A stretch of DNA of 64,000 nt from an uncultured Clostridia bacterium (GTDB lineage Bacteria; Bacillota; Clostridia; TANB77; CAG-508), in assembly GCA_944386365.1 (NCBI GenBank), contig CALXAT010000008.1:1-64000 (forward strand). Reading direction: 5' to 3'. Positions 10,190 through 18,599 of this stretch are shown piece by piece. Positions within the stretch are counted from its first letter, which is position 1, and each line of letters begins with the position of its first letter. The notes beneath the pieces are model-generated. The model searched no databases. It was not told where the DNA came from and was given only the letters and a program-made list of their open reading frames with translations. Made by a program: the position numbers and the translations under genes.

Positions 10190-11035
10190 TTATTTGTGCA
10201 ATCTAATTAATTTTGCAATTGTGGATTTCATATCTTTTCTTTCTACTATCATATCAATAAATCCATGCTCTAATAAAAACTCTGAACTTTGAAATCCTTC
10301 TGGTAACTTTTGTTTGATTGTTTGTTCAATGACTCTTGGTCCTGCAAAACCAATTAGTGCATGTGGCTCTGCTAAAATAATATCTCCTAAGCTTGCAAAA
10401 CTTGCTGTTACACCTCCTGTTGTTGGATCTGTTAATACAGAAATATATAATTGTCCTGCTTTATCTAATTTTGCAAGTGCACTTGCAGTTTTTGCCATTT
10501 GCATCAAAGATATAATTCCTTCTTGCATTCTAGCGCCACCTGATACGCAGAATATAACTAATGGTAATTTCTTTTTGGTTGCTGTTTCAATTGCTAATGT
10601 AATTCTTTCTCCTACTGCTGATCCCATGCTTCCCATTAAAAAGTTTCCATCCATTACTGCAAGAACCGCTTTTTCTCCTTCAATTTCACATATACCACAT
10701 TTTACAGCTTCTTCTATTTTTGTTTTTTCTTTTAACATCTCTACTTTTTTCATATATCCTTTAAAATTCAAAGGGTCTTTTGTTACAATATTTCCGCCGA
10801 TTTCTTCAAATGTACCTTCATCCGCTATTTGCTTAATTCTTCTTCTTGATGATAATCTAAAATGCTTTCCACAATTAGGACATACGCTTAAATTTTGATG
10901 TAAGTCCTCTTTATATATGATTTCTTTACACTTATCGCATTTTACCCATTTGCCAATCATCATATCGGAAGCTTTTTCATTTTTTACTCTTTTTTCTTCT
11001 TTCTCATTTACCTTTTTTACTTTATCGATTACCAA
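10190..11035 (-). CDS. accD: Acetyl-CoA carboxylase carboxyltransferase subunit beta
   Basis: About 281 residues. The N-terminal zinc ribbon has CDKC and CPNC pairs (around residues 32-54), as in AccD. The carboxyltransferase core contains GGARMQEG around 164-171 and [13 protein letters not shown] choose the TTG at 11035 as start because GGAGGG sits seven bases upstream; the upstream TTG at 11053 overlaps that ribosome binding site. A terminator-like hairpin separates it from accC. Confidence 0.94.
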   Translation of the reverse strand: MVIDKVKKVNEKEEKRVKNEKASDMMIGKWVKCDKCKEIIYKEDLHQNLSVCPNCGKHFRLSSRRRIKQIADEGTFEEIGGNIVTKDPLNFKGYMKKVEMLKEKTKIEEAVKCGICEIEGEKAVLAVMDGNFLMGSMGSAVGERITLAIETATKKKLPLVIFCVSGGARMQEGIISLMQMAKTASALAKLDKAGQLYISVLTDPTTGGVTASFASLGDIILAEPHALIGFAGPRVIEQTIKQKLPEGFQSSEFLLEHGFIDMIVERKDMKSTIAKLIRLHK

Positions 11036-11150
11036 GGTTTTTCCCTCCTTCAATATCTTTGTTATTATATATGTATTTTAAATTTATTTCAACTAGTATA
11101 AGTAGTCAAAAAATTATTTTTCCTATAAAACCTTCTATTAAATAAAAAAT

Positions 11151-11192
11151 AAAAAGAAACTAGCCAATAGCTTACCATGCTAGATTTCTTTT
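11151..11192 (-). terminator. Hairpin between accC and accD
   Basis: AAGAAACTAGC and GCTAGATTTCTT pair, and T-rich sequence follows on the minus strand. It lies directly after the accC stop, so accD-accA-fabI may depend partly on their own promoter or on read-through. Confidence 0.65.
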
Positions 11193-11201
11193 CATTTTAT
11201 T

Positions 11202-12545
11202 TTACATATTAAATTCTTTCTTTATAAAAGATGTATCATAATTATTTGTTTTAAAATTTTCATTTTCTAATATTTTTAATAAAAAGTCTATATTGGTTGT
11301 AATACCTTCTATTACAAATTCTGCAACTGCACTTTTCATTTTTGCAATAGATTCTTCTCTATCTCTTCCGTGTACGATTAATTTAGCAAGCATTGAATCA
11401 TATGTAGGTGGAACTGTATATCCACTATATATAGCCGTATCTACTCTTATACCATTTCCTCCTGGAATATGTAAACCTGTTATGGTTCCTGGACATGGCA
11501 TAAAATTCTTATCCGGATTTTCTGCATTGATTCTTACTTCCATAGAATGTCCTTCAAATTTTATATCTTGTTGCTTGTATTCTAATTCTTCACCACTTGC
11601 AATTTTGATTTGCTCTTTTATAATATCCACTCCTGTTACCATTTCCGTTACAGGATGTTCCACTTGTACTCTTGTATTCATTTCCATGAAATAGAAATCT
11701 TTATTTTTGTCAACTAAAAATTCAATTGTTCCTGCATTAGAATATCCAATTTCTTTTACTGCCTTTACAGCAACTTCTCCCATTTTCTTTCTTGTTTTAT
11801 CATCTAATATCCCACTTGGTGTTTCTTCTAATATCTTTTGATTTCTTCTTTGTACAGAACAATCTCTTTCTCCTAAATGAATGCAATTTCCATGCTCATC
11901 TGCTAATATCTGAATTTCAACATGTCTTGGATTTTCTACAAATTTTTCTAAGTATAGGCTATCATCATTAAAAGAAACTTTTGCTTCTTGTTTTACAATA
12001 TCATATTCTTTTTCTAATTCTTCCTTAGAATATGCTACTCTAATTCCTCTGCCTCCACCACCAGCTGATGCTTTTAGCATAACAGGATATTTAATTTCTT
12101 CTGCTAGATTTACTGCTTGTTCTTTGGAATAAATTAATCCATCTGATCCAGGTACAACTGGAACACCCGCTCTTTTCATAGTTTCTTTTGCTTTTGATTT
12201 ATTACCCAACAATTCAATTAGTTTATAATCTGGTCCAATAAATTTTATGCTCATTTCTTGACATATTTTTGCAAAATTTGCATTTTCTGATAAGAAACCA
12301 AATCCTGGATGAATACTATCTGCTCCTGTTAAACATGCTGCTTCCAATATTGCTTTTATATTTAAATAACTTTTATTGGATGGTGCAGGTCCTATACAAA
12401 TTGCTTCGTCTGCTAATTGTACATGTAAAGCATTTTTATCTGCTTCTGAGTAAATGGCAACTGTCCTAATTCCCATTTCTCTACATGCTCTTATAATTCT
12501 GACAGCAATCTCTCCTCTATTGGCAATTAATACTTTTTTTAACAT
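11202..12545 (-). CDS. accC: Biotin carboxylase subunit of acetyl-CoA carboxylase
   Basis: 447 residues. The N-terminus KKVLIANRGEIAVRIIRACRE is diagnostic. The glycine-rich ATP-grasp loop is KASAGGGGRGIRV around residues 159-171, and FMEMNTRVQVEHPVTEM around 284-300 is the catalytic region. I start at ATG 12545, preceded by GGGAGGAAAG; the frame extends 14 codons further upstream but without a better site. It carboxylates biotin on BCCP. No accB is present in this window. Confidence 0.96.
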   Translation of the reverse strand: MLKKVLIANRGEIAVRIIRACREMGIRTVAIYSEADKNALHVQLADEAICIGPAPSNKSYLNIKAILEAACLTGADSIHPGFGFLSENANFAKICQEMSIKFIGPDYKLIELLGNKSKAKETMKRAGVPVVPGSDGLIYSKEQAVNLAEEIKYPVMLKASAGGGGRGIRVAYSKEELEKEYDIVKQEAKVSFNDDSLYLEKFVENPRHVEIQILADEHGNCIHLGERDCSVQRRNQKILEETPSGILDDKTRKKMGEVAVKAVKEIGYSNAGTIEFLVDKNKDFYFMEMNTRVQVEHPVTEMVTGVDIIKEQIKIASGEELEYKQQDIKFEGHSMEVRINAENPDKNFMPCPGTITGLHIPGGNGIRVDTAIYSGYTVPPTYDSMLAKLIVHGRDREESIAKMKSAVAEFVIEGITTNIDFLLKILENENFKTNNYDTSFIKKEFNM

Positions 12546-12651
12546 CGTTCTTTCCTCCCACGAATGATCTTTACTTAATTTGTTCAAATATGTTAATTGT
12601 TATTTTTATTTCAGATATACATTTTGTTAATCATCTTGTTTCTCACATTTA

Positions 12652-12678
12652 AAAAGACAGTTTATGATACTGTCTTTT
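12652..12678 (-). terminator. Terminator-like hairpin upstream of accC
   Basis: AAAAGACAG and CTGTCTTTT pair around a 9-base loop with flanking A and T tracts, so it could work in either direction. It may end leftward transcription from the spoIIIA operon. Confidence 0.55.
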
Positions 12679-12818
12679 ATATTTGTATTATTATATATTT
12701 ATTTTTTATTTTTTTCAAGCTAGGATAGGTGGTCAGAATTTTTATGTCATTAAATGTCAATACAATTCAATTTCTTTTTATGTAATAATTACTTTAAACA
12801 TTGATTTAGGGTGATGTT

Positions 12819-13025
12819 ATGATAAAAGAAAAAAGGATGGCAAAAAAATACACACAAGAAAAAATGTCTGAACTTCTTGGGATTAGTTTAAGACAATATA
12901 TTCGAATAGATAATGAAGAAGACTTACCCAGAAGAGATGTTCTAAGAAACTTAATTTTAGAATTAGAACTAACAGATGAAGAACTAGGAGAATATATAAG
13001 AATTATGACCAATAAAATTGCTTAA
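12819..13025 (+). CDS. Small XRE-type helix-turn-helix protein
   Basis: 68 residues. KKYTQEKMSELLGISLRQYIRID (residues 9-31) reads as the recognition part of an XRE/Cro helix-turn-helix. The tail is acidic, and there is no second domain. GGTGAT lies just upstream of the ATG. It is one of few plus-strand genes in this part of the window and sits between accC and the spoIIIA operon. Its target is unknown. Confidence 0.75.
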   Translation: MIKEKRMAKKYTQEKMSELLGISLRQYIRIDNEEDLPRRDVLRNLILELELTDEELGEYIRIMTNKIA

Positions 13026-13136
13026 AGGCTAAGAAGTAAAATCTATTTTTTTATATTCTTAAGTAAATTTATTGGCCATGTATAATTCCGCTTAAAAATT
13101 TCTAAAAATATTTTTGACAACTTTTCATAGTATTTA

Positions 13137-13826
13137 TCATTTTGTTGATATATGTATATTTTCTATTTCTGCCTTTAATTCTCTAGAAATAATATTTTGT
13201 ATTTGTGCTACTTCCTCTTGTTTTAATTCTTCTGCACCAATAATTACACTAACACTATCACCATTAACAAAAATAATATTATTCGTAAAGCCTTTTGTAC
13301 TGATTAAATTTTCACATATCATAATACTATTTTTCGTATCATTAATTTTTTTTATCTCTTCCGTTGCACTTTGTTTCTGTGTTTCAAGAGAATTACTACT
13401 ATTTAATACGTTTTCGTAACTTTCAATCATTTGTGAATACATCGTGTCTCTTTCTAATTTTGATTTTGTAAAATATTCATCATTCGTAACTGTTGCATTT
13501 GTTTCAGTTGATGCATTATTTTCACTTGAAGTATTCATTGTTACATTTGCATCTGTTTTCAATGTTGCATTTTCTGAATTTGTAGTATTGTCTGTGCTAT
13601 TTACATCTGTTGTATTTTCTACTACATCATTACTACTTACCAAGGTTGCATCACCAATATCTGCTATTTGCATATCATCATTTGCTTCCATCTCCATGGC
13701 TGTTTGGGCTGATACTTGTTCACTTGTATTGGTTGTGTAATTTAAATATCCCGCAGTCACTAGCATTAATGCAATTACATAAATAATAACTTGATTTTTC
13801 TTTAATAATCCTTTCATTATTTTCAT
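13137..13826 (-). CDS. spoIIIAH: Stage III sporulation protein AH
   Basis: 229 residues. A membrane anchor lies near the N-terminus (QVIIYVIALMLVTAGYLNY, residues 12-30). A low-complexity Ser/Thr/Asn linker follows (about 45-115), then a C-terminal ring-building (RBM) domain. SpoIIIAH forms part of the channel between mother cell and forespore with forespore SpoIIQ. It is the last gene of the operon, after spoIIIAG. A REP element lies in the gap between them. Confidence 0.88.
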   Translation of the reverse strand: MKIMKGLLKKNQVIIYVIALMLVTAGYLNYTTNTSEQVSAQTAMEMEANDDMQIADIGDATLVSSNDVVENTTDVNSTDNTTNSENATLKTDANVTMNTSSENNASTETNATVTNDEYFTKSKLERDTMYSQMIESYENVLNSSNSLETQKQSATEEIKKINDTKNSIMICENLISTKGFTNNIIFVNGDSVSVIIGAEELKQEEVAQIQNIISRELKAEIENIHISTK

Positions 13827-13862
13827 AGCGTTTTACCTTCCTTCCATGATTTATCTCGTATA

Positions 13863-13907
13863 GGTCTGTCCCTTTTGTTACATTTTGAAACAATTTGACA
13901 CGTCCCC
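13863..13907 (-). repeat. REP element, copy C
   Basis: Orientation as copy B, with GGTCTGTCCCTTTTGTTACA at one end and GACACGTCCCC at the other. It lies in the spoIIIAG-spoIIIAH gap, five bases after the spoIIIAG stop. Confidence 0.88.
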
Positions 13908-13912
13908 AACGT

Positions 13913-14533
13913 TCAATTCATTTCAAATACTTGAATTTTATGCGTAGCTAATCCTGTAACGGCTTCAACTGCTTGGATAATACTACTTTTTACATCTGCA
14001 TTTCCAGCTCCTTTTGCTGTAATAATAGCCCCCTCTATTTTGGGTTCTACTACTTTTTGCGTAATCGGCGTTTTTTCTCCATCATTTTCTTCATAAATAA
14101 CTTCTTTTTGTGAATCAGATTCTTGTATTGTTCTTGTTCCTCCTGATGTATCTGTTTCTTCTGTATTACTTGTTTTTGTGTTTTCATTATACATAGGAAT
14201 AATCTCACTTGATTCTGAATAACTAATTAATACATTTACCTCTCCTACACCTTGGATTTTTGATAAGATATCTTCTAACTTCAATTCTAATGCATTTGTA
14301 GTTTGACTAGCTACCGCTAAAGAATTTGTATCTTCTTTTGCTAATTGTTTTGAACTCACATTGTTTACATTTTCTTTACTACTACTATCTTTATCTCCAT
14401 TCCATATTATATTCATAATCACAATTGTAATAATTAATATAACAACAAAAAATGCTAAATTTTCTATTTTCTTTTTATTATTTCTATTTCCTTCTTCCGG
14501 ATGGATGAATCCTTTTAATTTATCTTTAAACAT
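13913..14533 (-). CDS. spoIIIAG: Stage III sporulation protein AG
   Basis: 206 residues. One N-terminal membrane helix (FFVVILIITIVIMNIIW, about 28-44), then KLEDILSKIQGVGEVNVLISY (about 85-105), the RBM fold typical of SpoIIIAG, and a C-terminal GAIITAKGAGNADVKSSI. It forms the large ring of the feeding-tube apparatus. Its start overlaps the end of spoIIIAF by 19 bases. The stop is five bases from a REP element. Confidence 0.9.
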   Translation of the reverse strand: MFKDKLKGFIHPEEGNRNNKKKIENLAFFVVILIITIVIMNIIWNGDKDSSSKENVNNVSSKQLAKEDTNSLAVASQTTNALELKLEDILSKIQGVGEVNVLISYSESSEIIPMYNENTKTSNTEETDTSGGTRTIQESDSQKEVIYEENDGEKTPITQKVVEPKIEGAIITAKGAGNADVKSSIIQAVEAVTGLATHKIQVFEMN

Positions 14534-15144
14534 GTTTCCTCAACTCCATATTCTTCTATTAAGAATTTTTTTATCTTTTGTATATCACTATTCTGAATAT
14601 TTTTTTGGCTATCTTCTTGTTTATTGTTTGTCTGGTCTTTAGATGCAATCGTTGTGTTGATTGGTTTTATTTTTTGAATTTCATTTACAAATTTATCCTC
14701 TATTGTCTCTTCTTTCTTTTCTTGTTCTTCATTTTTTTCTACAGTTAGTTCAATTTCTTCTATATAGCTTTCTTCATTTTGATTAGATAATGTTGCATAT
14801 ACATTACAAGTAATTACTTGATATCCTAACTTATTTACTTTTTGCGTAATATCTTTTTCTAATTCATCTATATATATTTCTTCTATTTTGCTATTCACAG
14901 ATGATTCATTTAAATTACTTTCATTTATCCTATAGCCACTATATTCATTAAAATCATATGTACTTACATCTAATATATCCTTGTTTTTCACAAATGGTGA
15001 TAAAATATTTAGTAAGACATATATACCAAATATCATTCTTACATATTTCTTGGTTTTATTATTGGGTAATATCATTTCCAATATTGATATGACAATAATT
15101 GCCAAACCTAAACGCTTTGCCCATGTACTTAAAAATTCTATCAT
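14515..15144 (-). CDS. spoIIIAF: Stage III sporulation protein AF
   Basis: 209 residues. Two N-terminal membrane helices around residues 7-27 and 34-50 (MIFGIYVLLNILSPF) precede an extracytoplasmic domain with a Glu/Lys-rich middle and the C-terminal KIKKFLIEEYGVEETCLKI. The order and fold match SpoIIIAF. It lies eight bases after spoIIIAE. Confidence 0.88.
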   Translation of the reverse strand: MIEFLSTWAKRLGLAIIVISILEMILPNNKTKKYVRMIFGIYVLLNILSPFVKNKDILDVSTYDFNEYSGYRINESNLNESSVNSKIEEIYIDELEKDITQKVNKLGYQVITCNVYATLSNQNEESYIEEIELTVEKNEEQEKKEETIEDKFVNEIQKIKPINTTIASKDQTNNKQEDSQKNIQNSDIQKIKKFLIEEYGVEETCLKIN

Positions 15145-15152
15145 AACTTCCC

Positions 15153-16304
15153 CTATCTATACATCATTCCCATATTAGATATTTTAACCACTAATGCTGT
15201 TCCAATAATCAACATGACAGATATAGAGCACAATACTGCTAAAAATATTTTATAAATATCTCCTATTTGATCTATTAAACTTGTAATATTCTTGTCTGCT
15301 AGTGGTTCACAAATTGCTGCCATAAGTTTATACGCCATTGTTAATATTCCTAATTTTATGATGGGTACAATACATATACCGATTCCAATCACAACACCTA
15401 TAATTCCCACTGCATTTTTTAAGATAATTCCACAACCTAGAACTGTATCAACTGCATCTCCTAATATTTTTCCAACCACAGGAACTGCAGAACTAACCAC
15501 TGCTTTTGTTGTTTTTGCGGTTATTCCATCTACACTACTAGATAAGGTTCCTTCTAATGAAACAATACCTACAAAAATAGTAAGTACAATCCCAAAGAAC
15601 CACACCACTCCTGATTTTAAAAACTTTGCCAATTTATCGATTTGAACATTGTCTGATATTTTGGATATAACTATTAAACTTGTAAAGATTAAGACAATTG
15701 GAATAATAAGATTTTGTATAATATTCCCCATAAAATTTATCAAAAATAATATAATCGGTTCTAATACGCCACTTGTTGTAACACTTCCTGTATATATCAT
15801 AAGTGTAATTAATAAAGGTACCAATATATTCATAAATCCTACCAGGTTATTACAAGTATCTTTTACCACTCGTACAATATCTGCAAAATTCATCATAATA
15901 ATTGTTACAATTAATATATATTGAACATAATAAATTAATTTTGAAATATTATCATTTTCTAAACTTTCACTTATAGATTTTAATACACTATGTATGATTA
16001 TAATTGCTAATACACTTCCTAATATGGTTAATCCCTCTACTAATTCTCCACCTAATAAACTAATTATTTTTTCAAATATACTCTGATTATCTACTTCTCC
16101 TTTTATCGCATCTTCAAGAATTTTATGTATATCCATTTCTTCAAAAAAATCACCTGTATATTGTTCAGCCTCTTCTATAAATTCACCTATTCCAAATTCT
16201 TCTTGTTGTTCTTCTAACGTTTCTTCTTCATTGGCAATTGAAATTGGAGTTATGATATTTAAAAAAATGATAATAAATGCAAAAATATATATTACCTTTT
16301 TCAC
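15153..16304 (-). CDS. spoIIIAE: Stage III sporulation protein AE
   Basis: 383 residues. A signal peptide (residues 1-24) is followed by an acidic segment and about eight membrane helices from residue 90 on. GTLSSSVDGITAKTTKAVVS and SSAVPVVGKILGDAVDTVLG (about 250-290) are characteristic of SpoIIIAE. It is a polytopic subunit of the sporulation channel complex. Confidence 0.92.
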   Translation of the reverse strand: MKKVIYIFAFIIIFLNIITPISIANEEETLEEQQEEFGIGEFIEEAEQYTGDFFEEMDIHKILEDAIKGEVDNQSIFEKIISLLGGELVEGLTILGSVLAIIIIHSVLKSISESLENDNISKLIYYVQYILIVTIIMMNFADIVRVVKDTCNNLVGFMNILVPLLITLMIYTGSVTTSGVLEPIILFLINFMGNIIQNLIIPIVLIFTSLIVISKISDNVQIDKLAKFLKSGVVWFFGIVLTIFVGIVSLEGTLSSSVDGITAKTTKAVVSSAVPVVGKILGDAVDTVLGCGIILKNAVGIIGVVIGIGICIVPIIKLGILTMAYKLMAAICEPLADKNITSLIDQIGDIYKIFLAVLCSISVMLIIGTALVVKISNMGMMYR

Positions 16305-16354
16305 GTTTACTCCTTGTCCTTTTTTCGTTTAGAACATTTTTTATCTATGTATTT

Positions 16355-16741
16355 TTATGGCAAAATTTCTAATATAATTTCTAATAGACTGGATATAATA
16401 GGGATTGACATAGATATAATAATAATTTTGCTCCCTAATTCTATTTTACTTGCAATAGCACCTTCTCCTGAATCTTTACATATACTAACAGCAAATTCTG
16501 AAAGAAAAGCAATCCCTGTTATTTTAATTAATAATGCTAAAAATTGACTATTAATATTTGCTTTTCCTGCAATCGATTGTATAAGATTTACAATTCCGGT
16601 TAATTGATCTATTAATAATAGTAATATAAGAGCACCTGTTAGCAAGCTTATGTAAATTGCAAATTCTGGTCTATATTGTTTTAATAAGATAATAATGATT
16701 AATGCAATCAATCCAATTCCTATGATTTTTATAATCTCCAT
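16355..16741 (-). CDS. spoIIIAD: Stage III sporulation protein AD
   Basis: 128 residues with four predicted membrane helices. YRPEFAIYISLLTGALILL near the N-terminus and LALLIKITGIAFLSEFAVSI in the middle are typical of SpoIIIAD. The gene order between spoIIIAC and spoIIIAE is as in Bacillus. Confidence 0.92.
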   Translation of the reverse strand: MEIIKIIGIGLIALIIIILLKQYRPEFAIYISLLTGALILLLLIDQLTGIVNLIQSIAGKANINSQFLALLIKITGIAFLSEFAVSICKDSGEGAIASKIELGSKIIIISMSIPIISSLLEIILEILP

Positions 16742-16783
16742 CCACTATATTCCTTCTACTTATTCTTTAATTTTCATTTTTAT

Positions 16784-16978
16784 TCATAATCCAAATATTG
16801 TCCTAACAGTATCAAATAATTCACTAATTTCTTTTATAACCATTGTTAATACAATTACCAAACCTGCTAAAGTTGTCATCATTGCTTGATCTTCTCTTCC
16901 TGCTCTAACTAACACTTGATGCAAAACAGCTACTAAGATTCCTATTGCTGCTATCTTAAATAATAAATTAATATCCAT
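16784..16978 (-). CDS. spoIIIAC: Stage III sporulation protein AC
   Basis: 64 residues, the family length, with two membrane helices. The sequence LLFKIAAIGILVAVLHQVL followed by GREDQA is diagnostic. It starts 14 bases after the corrected end of spoIIIAB, behind AAAGGAG. Confidence 0.93.
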   Translation of the reverse strand: MDINLLFKIAAIGILVAVLHQVLVRAGREDQAMMTTLAGLVIVLTMVIKEISELFDTVRTIFGL

Positions 16979-16992
16979 TTAGGTTTTCTCCT

Positions 16993-17504
16993 TTATATTA
17001 AAATGATTACAATTGCTAGTCCTATTGTTGTCCCAAGTCTACTATATAGTTTTTCATTTTTATCCTTTTCTGCTCCGTGCTTCTTTGATTTGTTTTTCTA
17101 AAAAATCACCGTGTAACTTCTATTTGACTAATTTGCCCTTCTACATCTGTTTGTCCAAGCATTTTTGAAAGCATTAATAATACATGTATATCTTCTTTTG
17201 TAAGGTTTGTCTCACTTGTTTTTACTGCTTGTTCCCAAGCTTCTCCTGCACTAAGAATGGTCATATTTTCTTTTGCATTTCTAAATATTTCTCCTATATT
17301 TGCTTTTGTTTTATTGGCGATTTCATTAAATATTTCAGGAATTGGTTCATATGTGAATTTAATTTTTGATTTAAAAACATTTAAAATATTTTTTATTTCT
17401 TCTAATTCTTCTAATCGATATGCATATTTTTTGGATATACATTTTCCAATAAATGTTGAAGATATAAATATCAATAATAGCATAAAATATTTTAATATTT
17501 GCAT
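16993..17504 (-). CDS. spoIIIAB: Stage III sporulation protein AB, read through two +1 shifts at CGG codons
   Basis: Conventional translation stops at 17106 after 132 residues (ending IEVTR), without the C-terminal helix the family needs. Skipping the C of the CGG at 17111-17109 continues as VTGDFLEKQIKEA until a second in-frame CGG at 17077-17075. Skipping that C continues as GAEKDKNEKLYSRLGTTIGL and the hydrophobic end AIVIILI, stopping at 16993. The corrected protein has 169 residues, matching the ~171 of Bacillus SpoIIIAB, with an N-terminal helix and the C-terminal membrane segment. The corrected stop leaves normal spacing to spoIIIAC. Confidence 0.88.
17075..17077 (-). other. CGG +1 frameshift site 2 in spoIIIAB
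   Basis: GCA CGG AGC in the frame reached after site 1. Read as GCA-(C)-GGA-GCA it avoids a TAA four codons later and enters the conserved EKLYSRLG end. Confidence 0.85.
17109..17111 (-). other. CGG +1 frameshift site 1 in spoIIIAB
   Basis: Minus-strand ACA CGG TGA in the starting frame. Read as ACA-(C)-GGT-GAT it avoids the stop and enters the family sequence. Confidence 0.85.
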
Positions 17505-17574
17505 AAAAATACACCTTGTCCTTTATTTTCTTATATATTTATATATAATATATTCACCTTCTTTTCTTTTAGAA

Positions 17575-18444
17575 CTAAATAAAAATTATTTTTTCAATAA
17601 TTTTATCTTCTATTAATTTTTTTATATGTCTATTAGCATTTACATCTTCTATATGCTTTCCATGCATTGTAAATATTCCTTTTACACCAGATAACATAGC
17701 TTCTTCTATAGCCTGTATATCTTCGCTACTCCCAATCTCATCACAGGCTATAATCTCTGGTGCCATCGTCCTTATTAATATTTTTATTCCTTTTGGTTTT
17801 GAAACATTATCAATAATATCTGTTCTTATACCTATATCATTTTGTGGGATTCCTCTATACATAGCTGCAATTTCTCCTCTTTCATCTACTACTCCGCAAG
17901 TTTTCCCTTTAAAATTTATTTCACTCATTCCATTGCTTAACTTTCTAATCAAATCTCTTAAAATTGTCGTTTTCCCTTTTCCTGGCGGTGAAACAATTAA
18001 TGTGTTAAATATTGTCTGATTTTTTGTATCTATTACTTGTCCAATAATTCTATTGCTACAATTTAATACTTGTCTTGCAATTCTAAAGTTTAAGCTCGTT
18101 ATGTATTTTATATTTATAATCTCTCCATTTTCTATAACTGCCGTTCCTGCAATTCCCACTCTATGTCCACCTTTTATTGTAATATATCCTTCACATAATT
18201 GCTTTTTATATGCATAAATTGAATTTTCGCATAGTCTTTCCACAATTTGTAATATTTCATTTTGTGTGATTTTATATTCTACAATAATCTCGTTATCCTT
18301 TAATTTTAATATAAGTGGTCTATCTACACGAATTCTAATTTCTTGTAATTCTTCTTTTATTTTATTATTGGAAATAATTGTATTATATAAGATATTCGAT
18401 AGGTTTATTGGAAAATATTTAACGATTTCTAAAAGTTTTTCCAT
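17575..18444 (-). CDS. spoIIIAA: Stage III sporulation protein AA (secretion-type ATPase)
   Basis: About 289 residues. Walker A PPGKGKTT around residues 155-162 and Walker B-like IIACDEIGSSED around 226-237 mark the AAA/secretion ATPase domain. GGHRVGIAGTAV and RIARQVL are typical of SpoIIIAA. I start at ATG 18444 behind AAAGGAGG. It is the first gene of the operon, thought to energise the mother cell-forespore channel. Confidence 0.93.
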   Translation of the reverse strand: MEKLLEIVKYFPINLSNILYNTIISNNKIKEELQEIRIRVDRPLILKLKDNEIIVEYKITQNEILQIVERLCENSIYAYKKQLCEGYITIKGGHRVGIAGTAVIENGEIINIKYITSLNFRIARQVLNCSNRIIGQVIDTKNQTIFNTLIVSPPGKGKTTILRDLIRKLSNGMSEINFKGKTCGVVDERGEIAAMYRGIPQNDIGIRTDIIDNVSKPKGIKILIRTMAPEIIACDEIGSSEDIQAIEEAMLSGVKGIFTMHGKHIEDVNANRHIKKLIEDKIIEKIIFI

Positions 18445-18545
18445 TTTTCCTTTTTTCCTCCTTTTATAGAGCAATCCTTATTTTCTTTATATATATATTC
18501 TACTATAATTACTTTATGATAAATTTTTTATACTTTCTTTGCATA

Positions 18546-18588
18546 AAAAAATAAGATTTCAAGTTTTTAACTATGAAACCTTATTTTT
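18546..18588 (-). terminator. Terminator downstream of the membrane-anchored protein gene
   Basis: AAATAAGATTTCA pairs with TGAAACCTTATTT with one mismatch; T-tracts flank both sides. It lies between the gene at 18600-20552 and spoIIIAA. Confidence 0.75.
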
Positions 18589-18599
18589 TAAGTCTGGCC

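Noticed and set aside
8535..12545. Other CGG triplets in native genes (for example in GCG-GAT, ACG-GCT, ATC-GGA)
   Set aside because: Checked one by one: all are out of frame, spanning two codons.
13140..13740. Open frames opposite spoIIIAH, accD, infB and others
   Set aside because: They are antisense shadows of AT-rich genes with low-complexity Leu/Ser/Phe products and no ribosome binding site.
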